DNA of 64,000 nt from Eustoma russellianum (taxonomy: Eukaryota; Streptophyta; Magnoliopsida; Gentianales; Gentianaceae). The DNA lies in contig AP025040.1 in assembly GCA_036186865.1 (NCBI GenBank), positions 13,244,279 through 13,308,278 on the forward strand, written 5' to 3'. Position numbers and translations under genes: made by a program. This document shows positions 26,641 through 36,329 of the stretch, in pieces (the first letter of the stretch is position 1; every line of letters begins with the position of its first letter). A model generated the notes under the pieces. It searched no databases, was not told where the DNA came from, and was given only the letters and a program-made list of their open reading frames with translations.

Positions 26641-27022
26641 CCTAATAATTCACTGTCAAACCAGGCGTCCTTTCATCTTTTCACACGAATTGAAGGATTT
26701 GACCACTGCACTATCTTTCCCTCTTCCCACGACGCCACTCTTTTCCTCCAACGTTTTCCCATTCACTTCACTTCCCAAGCCCTTCACCCTCCACCTTCTT
26801 CTTCCTTATCCATTCTCTTCTCCCACCTCTTCATCTTCTTCTCTCACCTTTCCCTCTTCCTCCATTACTCCCACTCTCCCACTACCTTCTCTTTTCCAAC
26901 CGCCTCTATCTCTTCCTCTTCCTTTCTTTCTCTTTAAATTCCATCTTTCTCCTTCCTCTATTCTCACAAAATCTCTGTCATATCACTTCTCCTAAAAATC
27001 CCAACTTCAATTTCTCAAATCT

Positions 27023-28371
27023 ATGATGGCTTCAACTGGTCCTTCAAGACGCATTTGAAGGGGACATAAACGCAAGCAAATTTCTGGCGTTGTGGAACCA
27101 CAAGAAATTATCTCTCTCTGTGAAGGGCTCTCCAAGGATAACTTTTCTTGGATAAAGAAATTTGACTCTGACATTACCAATCCACCTCCTTACGCGAGCA
27201 AAGGTATCCATATATCACTTCATTCACACTTGCTCTATGAAGAATGAAGCAGCAACATCAGACTCGTCATGCCCCTCAAACTGATTTGCCTCAGTGACTT
27301 TACTGAGGCTCACAACGCAAATCAAGTCATCACCCTATTGGGCCATCAGGGCTGGACCTCTCTTTGGTTCAAACGTGACATGCAGAAATTCTCCAGAGAC
27401 CACACCAGGCTGTTCTATTCCAACATGTGGATTACTCCACAATCTGAGTCCCAACAATTCTCTCTGCACACTATAATCGATGGTACACCCCTCAGCTTCT
27501 CCAATCAAGAAATATGTGATGCTCTAGGAATAAGAAATGAGGGATTAAGGGATTTCTCCGTATTTGATTGGAGTAGCAAATACAAAGTTCTTGAGCAAGA
27601 TGTAAAATTTGATTTGGGATATCTTCCCACAAAGCAGACTCAGAACATGTCTCTGGTGAACCGAATACTGTTGGCTGTCGTCACCTACTGTGTCAACAGT
27701 AAGGCAACTAGAAATCCAAGCAACATGGATTTCTATGTTACTTATCGTCTCAAACATGAGACCCAGCTAAACTTTGCATGGATCATGGTAGATGTCATGA
27801 TGGTTGCTCTCCCAAAGGGGTCAAAGGCCTTTACCTTTGCCAATATTGTTACCATTCTGATAAAGTCCAAGGGTATCGTCATACTTGATGGAGAACTGAC
27901 AAAGTGGCAAAGACAGACTTCTACGACAACTTCAACATTGTCCAAGCCATTGATTCTCAGCGAAGAAAAGCCACTACCATTCCGGATATTGCTGATGAGG
28001 TTGACGAAGGACCTCAAGAAGGTGAAGGTGGTAGCAACGATCCAGAATTGCTATCATGGATTGCATCACTTTAACAAACTGTTCAACGGTTTCAACTTCA
28101 CGATGCAGAGCATGAAGCTCGGCATTTGCAGAACGAATACCGCATGACATTTTTCAAAAATTCATTCTTACAACTAAATCCATGGGTTCATCTCCCCTCT
28201 GATTTTGATGATTTAGGGGGAGAAAGTGTTGGTGGTGCTGCTGGTGGCTATGGTGGTGCTGAAGGGTCCATGAGTGGATTTGCTGATTTTGCAACCGGTG
28301 GAGGTTTCAGATTTGGAGGATTTACACCTACAAGTGGAGGTGCTGGTGGTGGCAGAGCCGAAAATGTTTAA
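27023..28371 (+). pseudogene. Env-like/extra 3' ORF of the SIRE-like element
   Basis: An extra ORF between pol and the 3' LTR, the position of the env-like ORF in SIRE/Maximus elements. The frame opens at ATG 27023, has stops near 27057 and 27246, is open 27269-28147, and a frameshift before that end leads into 28126-28371. The N-terminal part is basic (GHKRKQ), the middle is a globular region with ITLLGHQGWTSLW and SFSNQEICDALGI, and the C-terminus is Gly-rich (about 28215-28360). The middle resembles what databases call a putative plant transposon protein domain, by recall only. No clear signal peptide or transmembrane anchor is visible, so an envelope function is not supported. Confidence 0.6.
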
Positions 28372-28625
28372 TTTTTTTGATTGAAAATTTCTTTTTCTTT
28401 TTTTTATGACGTGTAAAATTTGAATTTGAAGTAAAATGGATTCATTTTGTTTTTCTTGTTAAAACTTGATGATGTTTTTTGGTTAAACTTTGTTTGCATC
28501 ATTATGATTGATTCATCAAGTTCAAATTAAGAAATGCTTACGCATAATGTGAGGGGGAGCATAGGTTAAGGGGAAGCTAACTTTAAAAGTTATGCACAAT
28601 GTGAAATCATCAAAAAGAGGAAGAA

Positions 28626-30009
28626 TGTTGGAATGTGTTAAGTTTTGATGATTTGCGCATTTGACACTTCGAACACCTACATAAGGTGCCTAATGTAAAG
28701 TTCCTGGAGACCAGTACACTTCGAACGCCTACATAAGGCGCTTCATGTGAAGTGTTTGGATTCCAATACACATCGAAGGCCTACATCTGGCGCTTTATGT
28801 GTCAAGAAGAAAAATAGTACACTTTGAACGCTTGAACAAGCGCTTCATGTGTATTACAAAGTCAAATGAACTTTCCCCCCCCCCCCCAAAATGGGCACGA
28901 ACATCAAGTGCCTTTTGGTAAAAGTCAGAATTACTTCGAACAAGTATGAAGGCTGAGATGAAGCGCTTCATGTGACTTTGAACGAGTTCTGCTGTCTACT
29001 TAAGGCGCTTTATGTAACATCAAACGCCTGTTCAAAACCACATTAGGCGCTCCATGTCACATTGAATGCCTGTTCATTAAACACTTAATGCGCTTCATGT
29101 GACCAATGCCACAAATTCTTATGCTTTGTTTTCTAAAGCTTACTTGACATTTGTACCCTCCCTTTTAGTGCAATTTCACAGGTTCTTTCTCACTCTTGGA
29201 GAAATCATCTTTCCTCTTTGAGCTCTTAACAAGAAGCTCCCTCAAGAAGCTTTCATCCATCCAAGAGAAGATCTCCAAAGATGAGGACATATCATCACAA
29301 GAAGACAAAGCCCATTATTGGCCCCTGCAAGGTTTCAAACTGCTAGAAGTTTGAAGGAGATAAAACAAGGGCTTCATCTCTTTCATCTCCAACTTTCTAC
29401 CATCAAAGCTCTCAAGTTTCTCTCAAAGTTTAAACTCTCAAAATAATTGTATTGTGTATTTTACTTTATTTGTGAGAGTTGTATTGTAAAGAAGAAGAGG
29501 TTTTTTCTTTTTGAGTGAAGATTGTGAGAGGCTAAGTTTAGATTGTTGGTCAAGAAGCAAGGGTGCTTCTTGTTTGAAGAAATCCAGACCTTGGAGGGTT
29601 AGTTGATAGCGTGATGATGCACTATACTCCCTACAGGAATTCTTTGAGGAGCAAAGAAGTTCTTTGGAGGCTAGACTTCAAGGGGTTGGCTTTCTTGGTT
29701 GTGGTCTAGGCAAGTGTCCTAGTTTTATTTGTAATTGGATTTTGTTGTGATTGTTGTTTCCCCCTAAAGAAATAACATTCCCCTTTCAAAATCCTTCTGG
29801 TGAAAAATCAAAAAGGTGGAGGAGTAGAGTCACTTTGACTTGAACCTCTATACATACTGTGTTCTTTACTCTTCCGCAAGTTTTATTCATTTCAAGAACA
29901 CATTCAAATATTGGTTTGCACTCAAAAACGAAAAACATCCAAGAAAATATCCATACTTGGTGAACACACTATTCAACCCCCTTTCTAGTGTGTTCTAAGG
30001 AACTTAACA
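28626..30009 (+). repeat. 3' LTR of the SIRE-like element
   Basis: 1384 bp, matching the 5' LTR (1379 bp). Differences include a C-run expansion at 28878-28888 and scattered substitutions, implying an insertion that is not recent. Ends GGAACTTAACA before TCCAC. Confidence 0.92.
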
Positions 30010-30014
30010 TCCAC

Positions 30015-31034
30015 CTCATCTTTTAACCATGAAGTCAATGAGATCAAGTTTGATACTGTCTACAGAAATAGAAAAACATTTCATAATCATGTGAGCTCTA
30101 TGCATTGAAATAGTTTAATCACTGCCGTCTAGATGTCTTTGGAAAACAAAAAAATCAACCTGTGTGACCGGGGAACATATCAGATTTAGTAATTCTCTTT
30201 TCTTCCCTTAGAATAACTGTGTATATTAGGAAATATGTTCCAATACAAGAAATTACTCTTCTGAACAATTTCTGTGCCATATGTTCAAGTGAATGACGCA
30301 GATTCTTGATTCTGTGGAAGCTTACTCAAAAATACAAAACAAAAACTTTGCACAAAAAAAACACTTTGTTTCCACATATAAGTATTTTAAAACTGTCCAT
30401 GCATCCTAAGTAAATAAAAGATTTTTTTAATAGCAATAGCCTATCAAATTCTCTTCCGGGGGGGGGGGGGGGGGGGGGGGGGGGGCAAATCTTTACCCTA
30501 TCGTCAACGGCTAAAAGAATTTAATTCTATAAGTGGAATTCCAAACTGGTATATAATTCTCAAGTGTCAAACAACCACATCAGAGTAGATTGATTTAAGT
30601 CCATCTCAAGGAGAAATATTAGTAAATAAAGATTAACTATTCACACAATAGAATGATGTCATATAAAATTTTTTATGATGATAGAGAGGATGGTGATTGC
30701 TAATTATACGAGACCGACATACATCTACAAATTTCATTGGTTAAGAGTAACTACTTATACTTACTTCGAAAACATAATAAAATTTCTCGTATCAACGCAT
30801 AACAAATAAAGGCAAATGTAATAGACGTTGCAAACCCGATGGTACATAACTTGGTTTTGAAAGATATGGCAATAAAATTTGTAGAGTTGGTCTTCCATAT
30901 TGAGACATTGAAACAGCTTGTCAGGTCTGATTTGGACACTTCTATCATGTTATGAACAGACAATCCTGAAGAAATAGTAAAATATGGACAAGTGTTCTCG
31001 CCTATTACTGAAAACTTTACACAAAAAAAAGGCA
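30015..31034. other. Unassigned low-TE spacer
   Basis: No supported gene. It contains a 28-base G run at 30458-30485. Segments around 30276-30310, 30435-30455 and 30512-30575 resemble, in the same order, the sequence upstream of the peptide gene (32181-32330), suggesting an old local duplication. A 70-codon minus-strand ORF (30751-30963) has one hydrophobic stretch and no recognised family. Confidence 0.4.
30458..30485 (+). repeat. Poly-G run (28 bases)
   Basis: Homopolymer of 28 G read directly. Homopolymers of this length are prone to length error in assembly. Confidence 0.85.
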
Positions 31035-31052
31035 GAGGAAAAGAGAATCTTT

Positions 31053-31296
31053 CTTAAGGGAGTGTGTTCTCCCCCACCTGTACCAGAGGCCCCTTAGTCA
31101 GATAGGATGTGAATAGAGGGATGTGCTTTACTAGCAGCCCCATAAGGGAGAGGACACACGAGATTCAGAAGCACAGAAACAACCTTTGTAATATTTCAAC
31201 AAAGCATTGCTTCTACATGGGTTCGAATTCGGGACGTCGGGGTTCTTTTAGCCCCAATCACCTTGTCACTTACTAGTGGACTATGCCTCTGAAGGC
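31053..31296 (-). mobile_element. tRNA-derived SINE
   Basis: On the minus strand the 5' part reads like a tRNA: an A-box-like TAGTCCACTAGTAAG and a B-box-region GTCCCGAATTCGAACCC. The 3' part ends in a GGGGGAGAACACACTCCC stem. Imperfect target copies flank it: GAGGAAAAGAGAATCTT (about 31035-31052) and GAGGAAAAATAGAATCTT (31297-31314). Length about 245 bp, usual for plant SINEs. Confidence 0.65.
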
Positions 31297-31450
31297 GAGG
31301 AAAAATAGAATCTTACCAGTTGGGTTGTTCGTCTGTCCGTGAGAAAAATCCTGTTGGAATATTTCTTTCTGTTCATGTACTACAAAAAAATCTTAGTCAC
31401 TTTTGACCATGCCAAACCGTTGCTTTCTATACGTTGTTTATGCGTTGGAT

Positions 31451-32175
31451 TTCTTTGGCGTATTAGTGGAGAATTCTTTCCACGTGAAAGTTTGACATAG
31501 TAAAACAAATTATGTTTTTTTTTTTGGTTAAAATGCTAATATATTAACCAGAGAAATCAGAGCATTAAAGGAATGCAACTCATACAAAAGTCTTATTTGT
31601 ATGCGCATGTGGTGACCTACATGTTCTGCCTAGTAATGTACAGCAATCTTAAAACATGTGAGCAACGCCAATATCTAAGATTTGTAGGTAGAGCTTATAC
31701 ATCATTCTATATACATGAGTGCATATTCTATGCGTAACATCCCTAGATATAAATGATTCTCCCTCAAAAATGTATATGTTACGTCCTTACCATATAAAGT
31801 ACACCCTTGCCACCAAGGCAATTTTCGTTGTCTTGGTTTTAAGTGCTTTTCCTTTGAGTCTTCTCGATCCTCAGGCTAATATCCTGTTTATACAGTGAAC
31901 TCTCTGTGGTAGTGACAGCCATGCTGAGATAGCAGGCCAAATTGGTTTGGTAGCTAAGCAAGAGAAGAAGAGGTGATGCAGCGTCTTCTGTTCAGCCGAG
32001 CAGAGGTGACATTCTCTGTGTTCTAGATAAACAAGGTAAAACAAATTATGTTCTTTAGCGTATAATGGAGAATTATTTGTAGATCAAAGTTGGACTTAGT
32101 AAAACAAATTATGTTCTTTAGCGTACGATGGAGAACTCTTTCCATGTCAAAGTTGGACTTAGTAAAACAAATTAT
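31451..32175 (+). repeat. Three-copy 63 bp minisatellite split by a LINE
   Basis: Units at 31451-31514, 32051-32113 and 32114-32175, each TTCTTTxGCGTA..GGAGAA...AAAGTTxGACxTAGTAAAACAAATTAT. The LINE fragment inserted between copies 1 and 2, duplicating GTAAAACAAATTATGTT from inside a unit. Confidence 0.8.
31517..32035 (-). mobile_element. 5'-truncated LINE (L1-type) fragment
   Basis: The minus strand encodes a zinc-binding RT C-terminal region (HRECHLCSAEQKTLHHLFF and SCLATKPIWPAI, about 31930-32030), the zf-RVT domain found at the 3' end of plant L1-type ORF2, then a 3' UTR ending in a poly(A) tail (plus-strand T run at 31517-31525). Exact 17 bp target copies GTAAAACAAATTATGTT flank it (31500-31516 and 32036-32052). 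It is 5'-truncated as most LINE copies are, and inactive. Confidence 0.8.
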
Positions 32176-32358
32176 ATTCTTCCATATGTTGAAGTGTATG
32201 ACGCTGATTATCAGAAAAGGACAAATTATAATATTTACTGTTAGCCTATCAAATTCTTACAAGTGGGGGAAAGATATTGAAGAAAGAAACTCAAGCCTAT
32301 AATTAAGAATAATTTTCAAGTATCACGCAAAAGGATTACCATAAGCAGTTTTGAGGAT

Positions 32359-32705
32359 ATGAGAAAATATATTTATTTTCTTCTCTTTCTTTTCTTCCTT
32401 TATTCAGGTTAGCAATCTACTCACTCAATGCATTATCGATATTTTTTTCAGCTTTTAATTTCTCCTCTGATTACTTCTTCAATCATTCAGATGTAACGAT
32501 CGTAACAACAGCAGAAAAAATCATGAAACCGACATCCATGCAAAAGATACGCAGAAATTTCATGGATGAAGCTCTCCCTTCCAGCAAACTGATAAAATTA
32601 AGCACTTGTGTTGGGCTACCATGTGGTGAGGATACTGAGTGGCTGTGCCCTACATATGGAAACTGCTGGTGTCCAGAAGATATTGGATCTTGTATTCTAA
32701 TGTGA
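32359..32705 (+). CDS. Predicted secreted six-cysteine (knottin-like) peptide, two exons
   Basis: Exon 1 is 32359-32407 and exon 2 is 32491-32705, stop TGA included, giving 87 residues. The start at 32359 gives a strong signal peptide: MRKY, then a Leu/Phe/Tyr core up to about residue 16. The 83 nt intron has GT and AG ends and is needed, since read-through stops at 32410; an alternative acceptor at 32450-32451 is also in frame but leaves only 44 nt. After a basic propeptide-like stretch come six Cys at residues 56, 61, 69, 75, 77 and 84 (C-x4-C-x7-C-x5-C-x1-C-x6-C), with the protein ending three residues later. One residue between Cys IV and V is typical of inhibitor cystine-knot peptides such as cyclotide-like and albumin-1-like families. 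AATAAA follows at 32743-32748. An old Copia element lies 121 bp downstream. Function (defence, inhibition or signalling) is unknown and expression is unproven. Confidence 0.6.
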
Positions 32706-32845
32706 GTAATGCTGCAGACATCACCAAGAAAGGTCAGTATGCAATAAATTATGTCAACTTTATAGTATGACTTGTTTCCTTTCAAAATACTTGCCACGTG
32801 ATGAGATGTTTGTAGTCGAATGATATGTTAGAAGATCTCACCATC

Positions 32846-33121
32846 GTCTCCTAGACATAGCCTATCTGGTTCCGGACAGGGGTTCTTGAAAGAGAAGTCA
32901 GTGGTTCAATTCTTGCCAATGGCAAGAGAGCCCCTTCCCAGCAAGTGCATAGTGTAGGAGCCCATTGGCCGGCTTGCTTGCAGTGCTGGGTGCTCCTTAT
33001 GCAGATTACTGTGTAAATGACCAATCTCCTGCTAGCGGGCCGTTGGATACTTGATTTACATTCCTATACCACCTTTGAGACTGGGTGTGGCAGGGATCTT
33101 ACTGGTTGGGGTTCAATTTTT
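32846..33121 (+). mobile_element. SINE inside the old Copia 5' LTR
   Basis: Flanked by exact 18 bp copies TTAGAAGATCTCACCATC (32828-32845 and 33122-33139), which are LTR sequence. A tRNA-like 5' end has an A-box-like stretch (about 32865) and GTGGTTCAATTC as B-box. The 3' end is GGGGTTCAATTTTTTT. Length 276 bp. Confidence 0.75.
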
Positions 33122-33555
33122 TTAGAAGATCTCACCATCAATCAAAAAGATACCGGCCATGATTAAGGAAACAATAACGTATTATAATTAGAGTAAAATT
33201 TGCATATTCTTACTATAAACAATTGTGTAATCTCTATCATATTTAGCCAAATAATGCACTTTATATAGGACAACCATTTATATGCAATTTGTGAATGAAA
33301 TGATACAATTTCTTCGAGCAAAATTTGTTCTCACATGGAAACATAGTAGTGTTTTTTTCCGGTAAGACTCAGGAACCGTCTCATCATTGTCTGAATTCAG
33401 CCAGCCAAAACAAATACAAACCCATCCACAGAACAATTGACGGGAAACCCAACCACCAGCAAAAAAGCTTTCCCAACACAATGCAGAAAAGAAAACAAAA
33501 GAACAAGTCACTATTCCAACTCAAACAGCAAAAGTAACCATAACAACAATAACAA

Positions 33556-33662
33556 CATTATCCCATTACCTTAGAGGCTCCCGCCTATAGCGGGGTGGGG
33601 GGGATCGGATGTATGCAACTATACCAATGTGTTAAAAACACACAGAAGTTGTTTCCCGATGA
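33556..33662 (+). mobile_element. Au-SINE-like fragment
   Basis: GGCTCCCGCCTATAGCGGGG followed by a G-rich run, ATCGGATGTATGCA and GTTGTTTCCCGATGAC resembles the body of the angiosperm Au SINE family, from recall. No TSD identified. Confidence 0.45.
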
Positions 33663-33697
33663 CGCATAGTGAATATTGCATTAAGATGTGTCAATTC

Positions 33698-34867
33698 TGT
33701 TTGAGAATGAAGTTAAGTTAGACAAATCGAATTCTGTATGTGTGTGCTTGTGAAATAAAGCAACAGCCGACATACGAGCTCACAACAGATCAGATCAGCC
33801 AAGTTAGATCAGTCCAAGCAGCGCAATTGAGTTTGCGTTTCGGACAGCCGTGTTGTGCTATCAGTCGTTCAGCCGAGCTAAGCACAGCAGCTCGGCAGGC
33901 CAGTTGAGCTCAGCATGACACCAATACAGATTAGCAGTACTGCGCTAACAGTAGTTCAGCAGTTCAGCCGAGCAGATAATCTGAGGTGAGTCTAGGACTC
34001 TGTTATTAAGACGTATTACTCCAGTATAATTGGTCCAACAAGGTTAAGAAGCCATCTTCCAGGATACAACAGAACCAGTTCAGACGAGCGGCATTGCAGC
34101 ATATGAGCTCAACGAACCTGTAAAGTATTTCTGACTTCTCGAATGACTTGAATATGTAGAAATGAAGATGTATGCAGCGAGGGAGTGATATGCAGAGAGA
34201 GAGAGAGAATGCAAAGAGAAGAGGAGAAGATTGATTTCTGATTGATTTTTCTTATGACCACACAGGTCAGCTCGGCCTGTATTTATAGGGGAAAACTGAG
34301 GTCAGGATGTTATCGCCGGTTGAACCACAGCTATAGGATTAGATACCTGCTCGGCCTGAGCCCTTGGATCAGACAACCGCATCAAGTCTGTCCACAGCCG
34401 TTGGATCCAGTAACTCTCAATTTGAGCCCTCCGATCAGGATAACTTCCCATGTTAGCTCAGCAAGGTTAAGCTCAACAACTTTTCAAATCTCAACCTTAG
34501 CCGATCACAACAACCTGGGAGAAATTTAAATTAAAACAAACTTCTGCATTAGATAGGATCCAGCCCGCAGCCTGCAGGATCTGGCCTGCAGCCCGCAACC
34601 CAAGCCCAAGTACGAGCCCAAGCCCAAGCACGGGCTGAGCTGAGCTGATTTCAACTTATTTTACCCTTATTTTGAGCATTAATTTCTCATTCACCTGGTA
34701 TCGTAATTAAGTGATTCAAAAGCCTAAAATTATCTACTCATTACGTAGATAATTAAGAAATCATTAGTTTTCACTTATCATTAATTAAAACTAGTCATAA
34801 CTAAGCTCAAAATATGTCGCTAACCAAGGTTTATAACTTGACCCATTTCTTTCAATTCTCTCCAACA
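33698..34867 (-). mobile_element. Solo LTR (Copia-type)
   Basis: Starts TGTTTGAGAATG and ends TTCTCTCCAACA, an inverted terminal match. Exact 5 bp target copies AATTC lie at 33693-33697 and 34868-34872. On the minus strand a TATA-like CCCCTATAAATACAGGC is at about 34275-34290. No internal retroelement coding. Confidence 0.75.
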
Positions 34868-34872
34868 AATTC

Positions 34873-36300
34873 AATACAGTGCAGTCACAAAAGAGAAAAA
34901 CAGAAGGAAAAAAATTAGACTCAGAAAAGTTCATCTCAGCATATTCTACTTTATCAACATAAATCTAAGTAGAGTGAGATAGATGAGAAAAGAGCAAGTG
35001 GAGCTTCACCTCCACAAGCACATGGTACTAATGGAATGCCTACCATGTAACCACATGAAACGAAGGAAGACAAATCTCCTTCGTGATCCCAAACAAACAA
35101 CTTGACATATGAGGCTATCAACATCGACAGCCTTACAAAAAAAGATTTCAAAAATTGTTTTACAAAATAGATAAGTTTGGTCAGTTTCAGCCACGGTAAT
35201 AGTTGATAGAAGGTGGCAATACAGAAATGAGAAATTAAATTGGGACTTAGAACAATACCATCACCGTTCTGCTCATCTTTCTCAGTCAAAATACCAACAA
35301 CTCCAACCATTGAAGCATGCCACCACCGGCATCTCGGAGGTTGCCAAAAGAAGCAGGGGCATGGGTAGCAACAGTGGCTATACCCACCAGAAAATCAAAG
35401 AAAAAAGGGATGGTGGAGCAAATGAGCATTTCATCTTAGAGGCACCGAAATGAAGGAGGAAGAAAGGAACATGAACAATAGGGACGGAGGTATTGTGGTT
35501 GGGGTTTCAAGTCCCACCCCCAAATTTTATCCCCTATGTTTTTAAATCTGTAAATTTATCCCCGACAACTTCTCGAATTTTTATTTTTATCCCTCAATTT
35601 TTTTAGAATTTGCACATTTAACTTAAAAGTTCTCATAATCTACAATAACACCACTCTAAGTTTTAGATATTACACACGTACCTGAATTCCATCGAACCAA
35701 TTCTATACCCACAAAACTTCCGGCCAAATCTAATGAATAGATCTCTGAATGTGGAGCCACTGATACATAACCTAAGATATAGCCGATATTATTGAACATC
35801 ACAACCATTAAAATCTGATATTCAAACTGCCAATGGTGGTATAATTATAGTCAAACGAGCAAACTCTATTACTATTTTTCCGAAGTTAAAATTTTATAAT
35901 TGTCTTTATGTGCCATCAATTCTCTTGCAAACTCCTGTTTGTAATCCATGTTACACAATGATTAAATAGCGTAATACTGATGTACCTACAATTTTGTCTT
36001 TTGGAGACTATTTATACGCAGGAAATCATTGGATGTAGTATTGAATGCAGACTTCTATTACGTTGATGAAGTTGTCCATCATGGGATTGTCTTACTCTCT
36101 CATAGGACATCAACTTAACAAATTTGGTTGTGGTATCATCGCCTTGGGTATCCATTTCTTGGTTAATTTCGTCATATTTTTCATGCTCTCTGCACAAGTA
36201 ATGATACTCACTTGCCTTGTGAAACTTGTATTTTGATCAAAAGTCACCGTAATTCTTTTAGCTTAAATAATACTCGAGTTCGGTCTATATTTTTCTTAAT
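34873..36300. other. Unassigned interior of the old Copia relic
   Basis: Expected position of gag for the flanking relic, but no zinc knuckle or capsid motif was recognised. A 118-codon minus-strand ORF (34954-35310) has no family I can name. A/T-rich stretch 35530-35640 looks like terminal sequence of a DNA transposon but has no partner. Confidence 0.35.
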
Positions 36301-36329
36301 ACACTCATATGTGTGAGGGCCTGCTCCTC

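Larger units (their letters stand above)
16086..30009 (+). mobile_element. SIRE/Maximus-like Ty1/Copia element with nested insertions
   Basis: A 13.9 kb element with LTRs at 16086-17464 and 28626-30009 and exact target copies TCCAC (16081-16085 and 30010-30014). A tRNA-Met primer-binding site follows the 5' LTR and a purine run (AAAAAGAGGAAGAA) precedes the 3' LTR. Internal order is gag with two zinc knuckles, protease, integrase, RT, RNase H, a tract of LTR-like short repeats, then an extra env-like ORF. Long LTRs, a large gag and an extra 3' ORF fit the SIRE/Maximus lineage. A 3.7 kb Pack-MULE splits pol between integrase and RT. Stops, frameshifts and lost catalytic residues show it is inactive. 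Confidence 0.9.

Noticed and set aside
30751..30963. 70-codon minus-strand ORF with one hydrophobic stretch
   Set aside because: Short, AT-rich and without homologues I can recognise.
31200..31300. Possible tRNA gene on the minus strand
   Set aside because: Only A/B-box-like promoter motifs are present, no full cloverleaf; target copies show it is a SINE head.
32691..32712. Possible splice donor (AT/GTGAGT) at the end of the peptide gene
   Set aside because: The in-frame stop overlaps it, the cystine-knot domain is already complete, and AATAAA follows within 45 bp, so a further exon is not needed. It cannot be excluded without transcripts.
34954..35310. 118-codon minus-strand ORF with a hydrophobic and Cys-containing stretch
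   Set aside because: No start context, domain or splice support; family not recognised, so not called as a gene.
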